Below, in pieces: positions 38,787 through 47,315 of a DNA stretch of 64,000 nucleotides. Every line of letters starts with the position of its first letter. Position 1 is the stretch's first letter. Source of the DNA: Sphingomonas sp. Ag1 (lineage in GTDB: Bacteria; Pseudomonadota; Alphaproteobacteria; Sphingomonadales; Sphingomonadaceae); contig NZ_LAZX01000089.1 of the NCBI RefSeq assembly GCF_000980895.1, forward strand, positions 1 to 64,000, read 5' to 3'. The notes beneath the pieces were generated by a model. That model saw only the letters and a program-made list of their open reading frames with translations. It was not told where the DNA came from and ran no database searches. The position numbers and the translations under genes were made by a program.

Positions 38787-39401
38787 ATGAAATTGTACAG
38801 CGCGCCGTCGCCGGCCCCGAACCCCCGCCGCGTCCGCATGGCCGCCGCCGAGAAGGACATCACGCTGGAGGAGGTCATGCTCGATCTCCGGCGGGGAGAG
38901 CACAAGGCGCCGGACCATCTGGCACGCAATCCGCTTGGCCAGGTGCCGGTGCTTGAGCTTGATGACGGAACGATGATTTCCGAGACGGTGTCGATCTGCC
39001 GCTATCTCGACAGCGTGGCCGACGCGCCGTCGCTGTTCGGGCAGACGCCGACCGAGCAGGCGCTGGTCGACATGTGGATCCGCCGGGTCGAGCTTCAGAT
39101 CGGCGAGCCGGTGAAGATGTTCTGGCGCCATGCGCATCCGGCGACGGCGGCGCTGCTGACGCAGTACACGGATTATGGCGCATCGAACCGCGACCTGCTG
39201 CATCGCGCCATGCGCTGGTTCGACCGCGAGCTGTCGGACGCGCGGGCGTTCATCACGGGAGATGACTATTCGATGGCCGATATCGCGGCGGTGACGATCA
39301 TCGATTTCGGCCAGCTGATCGGCATGGAGCCGCTGGCAGAGCGCGACCACGTTCGCGCCTGGCACGAGCGGGTGGCCGGGCGGGCAAGCTACGCAGCCTG
39401 A
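38787..39401 (+). CDS. Glutathione S-transferase
   Basis: This 204-residue protein has an N-terminal thioredoxin-like domain: MKLYSAPSPAPNPRRVRMAAA, the cis-Pro loop QVPVLELDDG and the glutathione-binding SETVSICRYL. A helical C-terminal domain includes the N-capping box around GDDYSMADIAAVTIIDFG. The class looks theta/beta-like, but I cannot assign it. The ATG at 38787 gives a standard-length GST; the frame is open further upstream without support. It stands alone, divergent from the SLC13 gene. Confidence 0.92.
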   Translation: MKLYSAPSPAPNPRRVRMAAAEKDITLEEVMLDLRRGEHKAPDHLARNPLGQVPVLELDDGTMISETVSICRYLDSVADAPSLFGQTPTEQALVDMWIRRVELQIGEPVKMFWRHAHPATAALLTQYTDYGASNRDLLHRAMRWFDRELSDARAFITGDDYSMADIAAVTIIDFGQLIGMEPLAERDHVRAWHERVAGRASYAA

Positions 39402-39563
39402 GCGGCAGGGTAAACACGCCGAACCAACGCCGGCGGCATCCCGGCGCGATCGTATCTTTGCCTATTGGATCCTGCCCCAGCGGCCGGCCATGTGATGGCG
39501 TGGCGTGTTCGCAGGGGCGGACGGAGCGTACAGCCCCTTGCCCCGCCGAGCAGGAGGATGCCC

Positions 39564-40613
39564 GTGAACTATTGGATCAGCATCCTATTCCGGATCATTC
39601 CCCTGGCGATGGGGGCAGTGTGCCTCGGCCTTGGCCTGTATGTGTTGCGGGACGGCACGGATGCCAATGATTTCGTCGCCGGACACATTCTGGTGTCGCT
39701 GACCGCCATCTGCATCGCCCTGTTCACGACCGCCGCGATGATCATCCGGCAACTAACGCACACGTTCAGTCCGGCATGGAAGGTCATCCTCCCCGTGATC
39801 GGCTATTCCGCCGCGGGTGCGACCGTGATCTGGGGCTTCGCGATCATTCAACAGGGGAGCGTGCCCAGCTTCGTTGCCGGCCATGTGATAGCCGGCGTGG
39901 GGTTGATTGCTGCGTGTGTCAGCACCGTCGCGACGGCATCAAGTGCCTTCACGCTGATCCCCAGAAATGCGCATGGCCGCGCGCAGGACGGTCCGCCCGC
40001 CGAGGCGTACAGCCGCGCGACCGGCGCGGCGCTGATTGCCGTGCCTGTCATAGCTACCGTCGCTGGTGCGTTGTGGGCGGCGATGTTGCTGGCGCGTGCC
40101 GCCGAGACGCCTGATTATGTCGCCGGCCACGTCCTGCTCGGCATCACGGCCATTTGCGCAAGCCTTATCTCGTTGGTGTCGACGGTGGTGCGGCAGGTGC
40201 GCAACGAATTTGGCGAGGGAGAAAGATGGGCGTGGACGCTGTGGGTCCTGTTGATGGGAGCAGCGGCATTTGGTTGGGGAGTGATCGTCCTGTTCGGAGA
40301 TGACCGGGTAGATCGGATCGCCCCCGGGTGCGTCCTGCTCGGGCTGGGCATGGTGTGCTTCAGCATCGTGTCAAAGGTGTGGTTGCTGGCGCTGACCTGG
40401 CGGCGCGAATGCGCACTGGCGAACCGGATTCCGCTGCTTCCGGTCCTGACCTGCCTCGCCTGCCTGTTCTTTTCCGCCTTCCTTGCAGAAGCGGCCACCG
40501 CGAACCCGGGCTTCTTCGTCCCGGCGCGCGTTCTGGCGGGGCTTGGCGCCGTCTGCTTTACCCTGTTTTCGATCGTGTCGATCCTGGAGGCCGGCACGTC
40601 GGACAAGGAATAG
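39564..40613 (+). CDS. Five-repeat integral membrane protein (DUF2776-like)
   Basis: This 349-residue protein has about ten membrane helices. It is built from five copies of a two-helix unit containing F/Y-VAGHxLxGLxxICxxL: FVAGHILVSLTAICIAL, FVAGHVIAGVGLIAAC, YVAGHVLLGITAICASL, IAPGCVLLGLGMVCFSI and FVPARVLAGLGAVCFTL. The GTG at 39564 is chosen because AGGAGG lies exactly 6 bases upstream; the ATG at 39558 touches that site and cannot use it. The family resembles DUF2776, whose function is unknown. It is the last chromosomal gene before the island. Confidence 0.75.
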   Translation: MNYWISILFRIIPLAMGAVCLGLGLYVLRDGTDANDFVAGHILVSLTAICIALFTTAAMIIRQLTHTFSPAWKVILPVIGYSAAGATVIWGFAIIQQGSVPSFVAGHVIAGVGLIAACVSTVATASSAFTLIPRNAHGRAQDGPPAEAYSRATGAALIAVPVIATVAGALWAAMLLARAAETPDYVAGHVLLGITAICASLISLVSTVVRQVRNEFGEGERWAWTLWVLLMGAAAFGWGVIVLFGDDRVDRIAPGCVLLGLGMVCFSIVSKVWLLALTWRRECALANRIPLLPVLTCLACLFFSAFLAEAATANPGFFVPARVLAGLGAVCFTLFSIVSILEAGTSDKE

Positions 40614-40684
40614 GCTTCGGTGGGCGGCTCCGTCAGTACGGCTGAATACGCCTCGATCGCGATCGCAACGGCGCCGGCGTGAGT

Positions 40685-40702
40685 TGGTCGGGGAGACAGG
40701 AT
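40685..40702. repeat. attL, 18-bp direct repeat
   Basis: TGGTCGGGGAGACAGGAT is identical to the tRNA-Pro 3' end at 55534-55551. The flanking bases differ on both sides (T before and G after here; A before and T after at attR), so the repeat is exactly 18 bp. The repeat length, the tRNA target and the adjacent integrase identify it as an attachment site. Confidence 0.9.
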
Positions 40703-40830
40703 GGGAATGTACGGTCTGTCTTGACACAGGACTGACCGCGAGTCGTGGTTTTCTGCGGCTTTTGGACTCTACTTGCTACAGCACCCGTGCTACAAGTTGC
40801 TACAGCACTTGCACTGGGAACCCGTCTTCC

Positions 40831-42558
40831 ATGTCTCTCGCCACCTACCTTGTTCAGCGCGGTAATCGCGGCATTTGGCAGCTTCGCGTGCCGATCCCGC
40901 GCGCACTACACAGCCCCGGCAAACCCAAAGAGCGAACGATGTCGATGCGCACGACCGATCGCCGGATCGCGTCCGATCGTGCCTTGGCGGTGCTAGACGA
41001 ATGGAAGCGGGAATGGGCGATCGCTCGGGGTGATACGTTCGTGACGATGCCCGTGGCAGCGCCAGCACGCCGGAAGCCAACGCAAGCGGAGTTAGAGGCG
41101 CTGGCAGTCGAGTTCGGGCACGACGAGGCGCTGGCGCAGAGCGACATGCGCCGACAGCAACCCGGTGGCTGGCGTCGGCACATGCACCGCACGGAAGCCG
41201 CGCTAGATGCCTTCACGCCGCTGGCAGCGACAGGCGATCACTCGCTAGTAGAGGGCATAGCGGGCGAGATTATCGAAGGCATGGGGCTAGACCTTGAGCC
41301 CGACACACCGGCTTACCGGCAGTTCCTCGCCGACCTGAACGCCGCTCGCATGGCGGCGCTGAAAACCAGCCATGCCCGCGCCCGTGGCGACCTGGAGGCT
41401 TCTGTCGCAAGCCCACTGGTAGCCCGTGTGCGCCAGCGTGAGCAAGACAAAGCCAAGCCCGGTGAGGCGTTGCTGGACCTGTTCGACCGCTACGCCGAAC
41501 AGCGCCTTGCCGAAGGCCGCAAGCGCGACGACACGCTCAAGCAGGACCGCAAGGTCATCGAGCAGTTCGCGGCGTTCGTCGGCGTCGATCGCGCTGTCGC
41601 GTCGATCAAGCCGGAGCACGTCCGCGAATACCGCGACACCTTGCGCCAGCTACCGCCCAAATGGCGCGACAGGGCCGATATGCGCGGCCTGTCGATGCGA
41701 GAAGCGGCAGCGAAGGCCCGCGATGCCGATATGCCCCGCACGGCGCTCACGACGGTGAACAAGCACCTCTCCACCATATCGCCGCTGTTCGCGTGGCTCA
41801 TCAAGGAACGGTGGGACTTGTCGAACCCGTGCGCCGGCCTGTTTCACGACAAGGTGCGTGGCAAGAACCCGCGTCCGCCGCTTGGCACGGATCGCTTGAA
41901 CAAGGTTCTAGCATCGCCCCTGTTCACCGGGTTTGAGGCGGACGGCAAGGAGCACCGCCCCGGCAAGGTTCGTGCGAACGATTGGCGGTATTGGATTCCG
42001 TTGTTGTGCCTGTTCACCGGCATGCGCGTCGGCGAGGCGGCACAACTCCGCGCCGAAGACGTGTCACAGCACGAAGGCGGTGCTTGGATCATCGACATTC
42101 AGCACGCGCCGGAGAAGGGGCAGACCACGAAAGCAGGGCAGTCGCGGGCATCGGTCGCGCATGCCAAGCTGGTGGAGCTTGGATTTGTCGCGTTCGTGGA
42201 GGAACGCCGCGCGGCTGGTGGCGATAGCCGCCTGTTCCCGGAGTTGGTGGCGAACGATCGTGACCAGCTAGGCGCGGAGCCTTCGGCGTTCTGGCGCGAC
42301 TACCTCACCCGCATCGGCGTGAAGGCGGGGGCCGATGGTTTGGGGGCGCATAGCTTCCGGCATGAGCTGGCAGACCGGCTTCGGGTGGAGGTCGGACTTG
42401 TCGATGACCAGATCGCCGTCGCGCTGGGGCATGACCAGAAAAGCACCACCGCCGGCTATGGCGCTGTGCGACAGGGCACGGTGCGGTTCCTCGCGCCGGT
42501 GATGGAGCAGGTGCGCTTTGATGGCGTGGAGTTCGGGGCGATCACGTCGGCGAGCTAA
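40831..42558 (+). CDS. Tyrosine recombinase (island integrase)
   Basis: This 575-residue site-specific recombinase starts at an ATG at 40831. The N-terminal segment LATYLVQRGNRGIWQLRVPI is the DUF6538 type common in alphaproteobacterial integrases. A core-binding SAM-like domain (about 220-340) precedes the catalytic domain. This contains Arg in TGMRVGEAAQL (near 399), HSFRHELAD (His 507, Arg 510), GH in LGHDQKSTT, and the nucleophile Tyr in TTAGYGAV (near 542). It should excise and integrate the island at the tRNA-Pro site. It lies next to attL, at the end distal to the tRNA gene, and is transcribed into the element. Confidence 0.95.
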   Translation: MSLATYLVQRGNRGIWQLRVPIPRALHSPGKPKERTMSMRTTDRRIASDRALAVLDEWKREWAIARGDTFVTMPVAAPARRKPTQAELEALAVEFGHDEALAQSDMRRQQPGGWRRHMHRTEAALDAFTPLAATGDHSLVEGIAGEIIEGMGLDLEPDTPAYRQFLADLNAARMAALKTSHARARGDLEASVASPLVARVRQREQDKAKPGEALLDLFDRYAEQRLAEGRKRDDTLKQDRKVIEQFAAFVGVDRAVASIKPEHVREYRDTLRQLPPKWRDRADMRGLSMREAAAKARDADMPRTALTTVNKHLSTISPLFAWLIKERWDLSNPCAGLFHDKVRGKNPRPPLGTDRLNKVLASPLFTGFEADGKEHRPGKVRANDWRYWIPLLCLFTGMRVGEAAQLRAEDVSQHEGGAWIIDIQHAPEKGQTTKAGQSRASVAHAKLVELGFVAFVEERRAAGGDSRLFPELVANDRDQLGAEPSAFWRDYLTRIGVKAGADGLGAHSFRHELADRLRVEVGLVDDQIAVALGHDQKSTTAGYGAVRQGTVRFLAPVMEQVRFDGVEFGAITSAS

Positions 42559-42571
42559 TCCACCCCGTTCA
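42559..42571 (+). repeat. 13-bp repeat TCCACCCCGTTCA, copy 1
   Basis: Identical 13-mers lie at 43571-43583 and 43662-43674, with an inverted copy at 43597-43609. This copy starts at the base after the integrase stop codon. The similarity continues beyond the 13-mer: AAAAC, then GTCGT and TGATTTT are shared with copy 3. The copies bracket the 314-residue gene and could bind its product (inference). Confidence 0.75.
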
Positions 42572-42620
42572 AAACCGCGTCGTTGATTTTTGAGTGATTC
42601 TGACGTATTCTAAAGGACAG

Positions 42621-42649
42621 AAAAAAGCCCGCCGGACAAACCGGCGGGC
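42621..42649 (-). terminator. Leftward-facing intrinsic terminator between integrase and orf314
   Basis: GCCCGCCGG (42627-42635) pairs with CCGGCGGGC (42641-42649) around a 5-base loop. The run of six A at 42621-42626 becomes a U-run only for transcripts moving left. For rightward transcripts the hairpin is followed by GAGTAAG, so it would be weak. It implies an undetected leftward transcript or protects the integrase gene from read-through. Confidence 0.75.
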
Positions 42650-42689
42650 GAGTAAGCCTTTAGGAAAGATCACTAGATGAAGAAAACCA

Positions 42690-43634
42690 ATGATCGCGAA
42701 TAATATAGCTTATGTCAGCCGTGACGGCAAGCATGTTCCGCGCGTTCAACGTTACCGCAATCGGCAGGAGCGCCTGTTTATACGTGACGTTTCAATCGAC
42801 GCCAACGGCCATATCAAGCACAAGCCTATCGGCAAGCTCGCCTGTTTCGCGAACCCCGTTGAGTATCTTCGCGGCGAGTTCGATACACGCCCGACATTCA
42901 AAGGTGAGCAGGGACCGCCGCGCGGCTGCAAGGGCTGTCCATCGCAGCCCGCGTGCAACAAGTTTGCCGAACAGCGTATTGAGATGGATGCGGGGATCGC
43001 CGCAAAGCGATTGGCGTGGGAAGCCGCTACACAGGGCCTTGAGGGCACGGCCCGATATGAGCACGCCACGTTTACCGAGTTCGCGACAGCCTGTGATGAA
43101 CGTGGCTGGACCTCGGACAATGAGGACGACCTGTCTGCGCAGCGTGCCGAAGAAGCGAAGCGCAAGCGGCAGGGGCGCGCCGAAGACAAGCGGAAGGCCA
43201 AACGGGCGAAGACAGCCACGCCGGCAGCGCTGGCAGCACTGGACGATGAGCGCGACCAGCGCCACGAAGCACTTGTGAGCCAAGCGCGGGCAGCGGGCGC
43301 ACCGACCTGGCTGCGAAACCTACCCGATCGAACGATCGCGTTCACCTGTGACGTTTGGCAGGTGCTGGTAGCGATTGAGCGCCGACATGCCGGCGAGGTT
43401 ACTGGTGGCGATGTAGCGCGCGCCATGCTGGCGCTTGGCCGCGATCATGGGTTTCCTGAACCATCGCTTCGTGTGCGGGTGAATGAGGCTATCGCGCGCA
43501 TTGGCCGGCTTGAGTGTGAGCCGGCAGACGCGCCGGTGTGGGCTGCGTTTGATCGTGCCGAAAGCCACAATCCACCCCGTTCACCCGGACAATTTTTGAA
43601 CGGGGTGGAATCGGTGGTTTTGGAGGATGCCTGA
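42690..43634 (+). CDS. Island protein of unknown function with Cys motif and basic coiled region
   Basis: This 314-residue protein is not recognised. The N-terminal part (1-75) includes VSRDGKHVPRVQRYRNRQER. A Cys cluster CKGCPSQPAC (Cys 80, 83 and 89, with Cys 52 earlier) may bind metal. A very basic helical segment follows (KRKRQGRAEDKRKAKRAK, about 155-175). The C-terminal part (220-290) looks helical (TCDVWQVLVAIERRHAGEVT). Repeats of TCCACCCCGTTCA lie before, inside the 3' end of, and after the gene. A DNA-binding replication or control protein is possible but unproven. A tiny ORF, MKKTNDRE (42677-42703), overlaps the start. Confidence 0.65.
   Translation: MIANNIAYVSRDGKHVPRVQRYRNRQERLFIRDVSIDANGHIKHKPIGKLACFANPVEYLRGEFDTRPTFKGEQGPPRGCKGCPSQPACNKFAEQRIEMDAGIAAKRLAWEAATQGLEGTARYEHATFTEFATACDERGWTSDNEDDLSAQRAEEAKRKRQGRAEDKRKAKRAKTATPAALAALDDERDQRHEALVSQARAAGAPTWLRNLPDRTIAFTCDVWQVLVAIERRHAGEVTGGDVARAMLALGRDHGFPEPSLRVRVNEAIARIGRLECEPADAPVWAAFDRAESHNPPRSPGQFLNGVESVVLEDA
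43571..43609. repeat. Inverted pair of the 13-bp repeat (copies 2 and 2')
   Basis: TCCACCCCGTTCA (43571-43583) and its exact complement TGAACGGGGTGGA (43597-43609) form a 13-bp perfect stem with a 13-base loop. The pair lies inside the coding 3' end of the 314-residue gene, 23 bases before its stop codon. Confidence 0.8.
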
Positions 43635-44205
43635 AAAACGGAACCACGGAAAACCGCCATTTCCACCCCGTTCAAAAACGTGTCGTCTGATTTTAGCTAG
43701 AAACTTTTGACGACACATACCGTGTGTTTTGAACACCGAGCGAAGCGAGGAAACCAAGCAAGCCGAAGCGAAGCGGAGGCGCAGCTTGTCGTCACGCCGA
43801 AGGCGGGACGACAGACGTTCTAAAGATCAAGGTGAGGGATGAGACGTTCACCCTCCCTTCGGTCGGGTGACCAGCTTCGCCGTCACTCCGTGACGGCTCG
43901 CTTGTTTTCCTTTAGCTTTGGGGATGAACAGGGATCGGCGTGCAAGCAACTTTCCTGTTCTCTTTTTCTTCCGGGTTTGATATACTCACCGAGTTCACGG
44001 CGATCCCGAGAACCCCGCTAGAGGATCGGGTCATATCCACTGGCTTCCGGGGTGCCTCAATCTCACGGCGTTTGAGGCGAACACGTTAGCGCGCTCACGG
44101 TGAACACGGCGAGCCACTAGCCGCGAAGCGGCACAAGGCACCACAAACCCGATCGGACCGCGTGCGGTCCACGCCCGGACAAGGGCCGCTCAAGCCGAGC
44201 GTCGT
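43635..44205. other. 571-bp non-coding, stem-loop-rich block ahead of the packaging genes
   Basis: I see no credible gene here. The block holds the third 13-mer copy (43662-43674). Two stem-loops have the same arms, TGTCGTC and GACGACA (43681-43687/43709-43715 and 43787-43793/43807-43813). Further hairpins are at 43880-43896 (CCGTCAC/GTGACGG), 44001-44028 (CGATCC/GGATCG) and 44155-44170 (GGACCGC/GCGGTCC). Candidate roles are an origin, a packaging (cos/pac) site, or an untranslated RNA. An ORF at 43839-44021 looks like chance. Confidence 0.6.
43662..43674 (+). repeat. 13-bp repeat TCCACCCCGTTCA, copy 3
   Basis: Identical to the copies at 42559 and 43571. Like copy 1 it is followed by AAAAxCGxGTCGT and then TGATTTT, so these two copies belong to a longer imperfect repeat of about 35 bases. 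Confidence 0.75.
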
Positions 44206-45942
44206 TTGGCTGATCCCGCGAACCACGCGGCGTTCAAATCAGCTCCCGAGTCCGTCCGCTTGTCCACCACGTCTGCCACGTCCAGCCTCGCCGCGTCGAT
44301 CGCCTCATGGCGTTCCGGCAGCGCGGGCTTTTTCCAGTTTCTTGATGACGTGCAGCCGCGCGTTCGGTCGAGCACCGGCGGGTTCACCTCGTTCGTTCCC
44401 GGCCCCCGCGAAAGCGCGGAGATCGCCAAGGCGCTGGACGGCAAGGACGTGTCTGTCGCGGCGTTCTGCTGGCCCCGCCGACACGGCAAGTCCGTCACAT
44501 CCGCCATGATTATCGTTTGGCGGTTCCTCACTCGTCAGACCGAAACCGTCGCGGTTGTTGCGAACAGCGAAAAGCAGGTGGTCGATACGGCGTTCCGGTC
44601 GATCCGTGAGGCTTTCGAGCAAACCCCTTTGCTCAAGCGTTTGGTCGCGGCGGGCACCATCAACGTGCTTGGCGACCGCATCGAGTTCCCGACCGCCGGC
44701 TCCACCATTCAGGCGTTCAGCGCCAACCCGGCTGCACTTTGGGGCAAGAAGCTGTCGTGCGCCCAGGTATCGGAGCTTCACGCCGCGCCGCGCGGCGATG
44801 AGGTGTTCGCGGCGCTCGCCGGTTCGCTACTGGACACCGCCGGCTCCCTCATGCTGATCGACAGCACCGTCTCCCCTAAGTCGAACAAGCTCTTTGAGCT
44901 GTATCAGGCCGCGAACCATCCGACCGACCCCGACACGTCAATCGCGTTCAGCCACATCGCCTACGCCGACCTTGACGACGCATGCCGCAACGCGCCGCCT
45001 TGGATTAGCGAAAGCAAGCTCCGGTCGCTGTCGCGCCAGATGCTCCCGCATGAGTTCGCGCTGTATCACCTGAACCGCTGGGGCGATGCGACCAGCGCCT
45101 TGTTCCCCGCCGATGTGCTGGCAGCATGCACGCACGAATATCCACTGGACGTGAAGGCGCTCGCCGCCGGGTCCGCCTACATCGTCGGCGGGGGTTTGGA
45201 CCGCGCGTTCGGTGGATCGCGCCACGGCGACCGCACGGTGACCGCCTGTGTCGCAAAGATCGTGCTGGACGATGAGGAACACCTGTTCGTGCTGGACGCC
45301 GACAGCGTGTTCCTTGGCCGGCTTGGCGGCATCAAGAGCCGGCTGGACGGTTACCATCGGGGTTACGGCATGAGCCGCGCTACGCTGGAGTCCTATGGCG
45401 CACAGGACGTGGCGGATTGGGCCGCGACCCAACCCTACAGCTCCGGCGTTGAGGTGATCCACCCATCGCGCAAGTCGAAGTATCAGGCCTTCATGGGGCT
45501 GTATCAAGCTGCCGCCGAACAGCGCCTCCATATTCACCCTGCCTTCAAAGACCTACTCGCCGAACTCGCCGTGTTCGAGGTGCATGCAGACGGCAAGGCG
45601 ACCGATGGCGAAGCCGCCGTTCCCAAGTTCACGCACCCGCGCGGCGCACACGATGACTTTGTGCATGCGCTGGCATGGGCTGCGCACTCGCTTCGGCACG
45701 TCTCCCTGAACCCGTATGAGCTTGAGGGCATCCATTGCCACGGGCGCGGTCCTGCCATCGCGGCGTGTGTGTTGAACGGGGGCAGCATGACGCCCCCGTG
45801 CGCGCGTGAGTGCCGGTCGATGCGCGAAGCCTCACGCCTGTTCGACGCCTACTGTGCTCGCAAGCCTGTCCAGCCGATTGGCTTTGAAGTCTTCGCGACA
45901 ACGAAGCTGAAAAATGTTGGCGCACATACGGTGCCACGATGA
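44206..45942 (+). CDS. Phage terminase large subunit-like protein
   Basis: This 578-residue packaging motor has an ATPase domain with the Walker A variant PRRHGKS (90-96). A Walker-B-like segment SCAQVSELH keeps Glu190 but has Ser before it, and motif III is LMLIDST (215-221). The C-terminal RNase H-like nuclease has acidic positions in GGGLDRAFGGSRHGD (about 323-337) and HDDFVHALAWA (near 487). It cuts and pumps DNA into a prohead. The start is taken as TTG at 44206; no ribosome binding site supports it and other starts are possible. No classical small subunit lies upstream. Confidence 0.85.
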   Translation: MADPANHAAFKSAPESVRLSTTSATSSLAASIASWRSGSAGFFQFLDDVQPRVRSSTGGFTSFVPGPRESAEIAKALDGKDVSVAAFCWPRRHGKSVTSAMIIVWRFLTRQTETVAVVANSEKQVVDTAFRSIREAFEQTPLLKRLVAAGTINVLGDRIEFPTAGSTIQAFSANPAALWGKKLSCAQVSELHAAPRGDEVFAALAGSLLDTAGSLMLIDSTVSPKSNKLFELYQAANHPTDPDTSIAFSHIAYADLDDACRNAPPWISESKLRSLSRQMLPHEFALYHLNRWGDATSALFPADVLAACTHEYPLDVKALAAGSAYIVGGGLDRAFGGSRHGDRTVTACVAKIVLDDEEHLFVLDADSVFLGRLGGIKSRLDGYHRGYGMSRATLESYGAQDVADWAATQPYSSGVEVIHPSRKSKYQAFMGLYQAAAEQRLHIHPAFKDLLAELAVFEVHADGKATDGEAAVPKFTHPRGAHDDFVHALAWAAHSLRHVSLNPYELEGIHCHGRGPAIAACVLNGGSMTPPCARECRSMREASRLFDAYCARKPVQPIGFEVFATTKLKNVGAHTVPR

Positions 45943-46008
45943 ATAAAGATCGTGACTCGCAAGCAGTATTAAGCTATACTGCTATCACTTTCGTCTGTTT
46001 GGAGCTTA

Positions 46009-47307
46009 GTGCGTCAAGTGTTGTTCGCAACTGACACTGTTCGGATAGCATCTGCGTCGCGCGACCGCAAGGACGATTGTGCGCGTCGTCTTCGCTATTA
46101 TTGGGATGAGCAGTCGCAAGAGACGCTCAAGCTCATCGCCCGTCGCTGGTCGCGCCCTGAACAGTTCCGGCTTTTCAGCATCAATGTCGTGCGCGCGATC
46201 ACCAACCGCCGCGCCAACACCTACCGCATCCAGCCCCGGCGCGTGTTCACCGGCGTCGATCAAGCGACGATGGACGCGCTTTATCGTGCGATGAACGCCG
46301 ACGCCGTGCTCAAGAAGGCTTCGCGCTATGTGAAGCTGTGCAAGACGGGGCTGCTGCAAGTCGGCTTCAACGACGCGACCGGCACGCCGACGCTCAACGT
46401 CATCACGCCGAACGTGCTGGACGTGCTCTATAGCGACCCGGAAAACCCGGAACGTGTTATCATCACGCACGGCGCGGCCCGCGCCGAAGACGTGACCTAT
46501 TCCGATTGGTCGGCCACCAGCTTCCGGCACCTGAACTATCGCGGTGTGCCCCGCCGGATCGACGGCAACCCCGGCAACGCCAATCCCTATGGCGTGCTTC
46601 CGTTCGTGCCGTTGTTCGACCGACTCCCGGACGACCAGTTTTTCCTTCCCGGCGGTAACGACCTGATCGAGGCGCAAGACGCCGTGAATGTCGCGCTGGC
46701 GAACTTGTGGCGCTCGGTGGAGACACAGGCACACGGGCAGGCATGGGCGACCGGCATTAGCGCCAACGAGGTGCTACAGTTCGGCCCTGACCGCGCAATC
46801 GCGCTGCCCCAAGGCGGGCAGTTCGGCTTCGCCAGCCCCAACTCCCCGATTGCGTCGATCCTGTCGGCGATCGAGTTCGTGTTGCGCCAGACTGCCGCCA
46901 CGCACGGCGTTGGTAGCGATGTATTCGACCTGTCCAAGGTAGCGGAGTCCGGCAGCGCCAAGCACGCGGGGCGCATCGAGCTTCGTGAGGAACGGCTAGA
47001 CGACATCGCGCAATGGCGGATCGCCGAAGCCCGCTTGTTCGCGGTGCTCAAGGCTGTCGTGAACACGCATCGCCCCGGCACCATCCCCGACGACGCGACG
47101 ATCGCCGTGGACTTCGCGGAGCTGCAAGACAGCCTCACCGAAGCCGAACAGCTCGCCAACACCCGCGACAAGATCGACCTGGGGCTTTGGTCGCCAGCTG
47201 ACGCCCTTATGGCGCTGAACCCCGATGGTTTCCCCGATCGCGCTGCCGCGATGCGCGAACTCCAATCCCGCCGCGACGAGTCCGCCGCGCTCGCGCTGCC
47301 CCTGTAG
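46009..47307 (+). CDS. Phage portal protein
   Basis: This 432-residue protein starts at a GTG, with GGAG 5 bases upstream. Its order and sequence fit an SPP1 gp6-like portal. It has an N-terminal helical region (QSQETLKLIARRWSRPEQFRLFSINVVRAITNRRANTYRIQPR), a wing/stem region with LNVITPNVLDVLYSDPENPERVIITH, and a C-terminal crown with QDSLTEAEQLANTRDKIDLG. Portals form the dodecameric DNA gate of the head. It lies between terminase and capsid genes, as expected. The upstream gap of 66 bases may carry its own promoter (AAGCTATACTGC at about 45971). Confidence 0.82.
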   Translation: MRQVLFATDTVRIASASRDRKDDCARRLRYYWDEQSQETLKLIARRWSRPEQFRLFSINVVRAITNRRANTYRIQPRRVFTGVDQATMDALYRAMNADAVLKKASRYVKLCKTGLLQVGFNDATGTPTLNVITPNVLDVLYSDPENPERVIITHGAARAEDVTYSDWSATSFRHLNYRGVPRRIDGNPGNANPYGVLPFVPLFDRLPDDQFFLPGGNDLIEAQDAVNVALANLWRSVETQAHGQAWATGISANEVLQFGPDRAIALPQGGQFGFASPNSPIASILSAIEFVLRQTAATHGVGSDVFDLSKVAESGSAKHAGRIELREERLDDIAQWRIAEARLFAVLKAVVNTHRPGTIPDDATIAVDFAELQDSLTEAEQLANTRDKIDLGLWSPADALMALNPDGFPDRAAAMRELQSRRDESAALALPL

Positions 47308-47315
47308 GAACCGAC

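Noticed and set aside
43839..44021. 60-residue ORF inside the non-coding block
   Set aside because: It has Ser/Arg-rich low-complexity translation, no ribosome binding site, and overlaps a perfect hairpin at 43880-43896.
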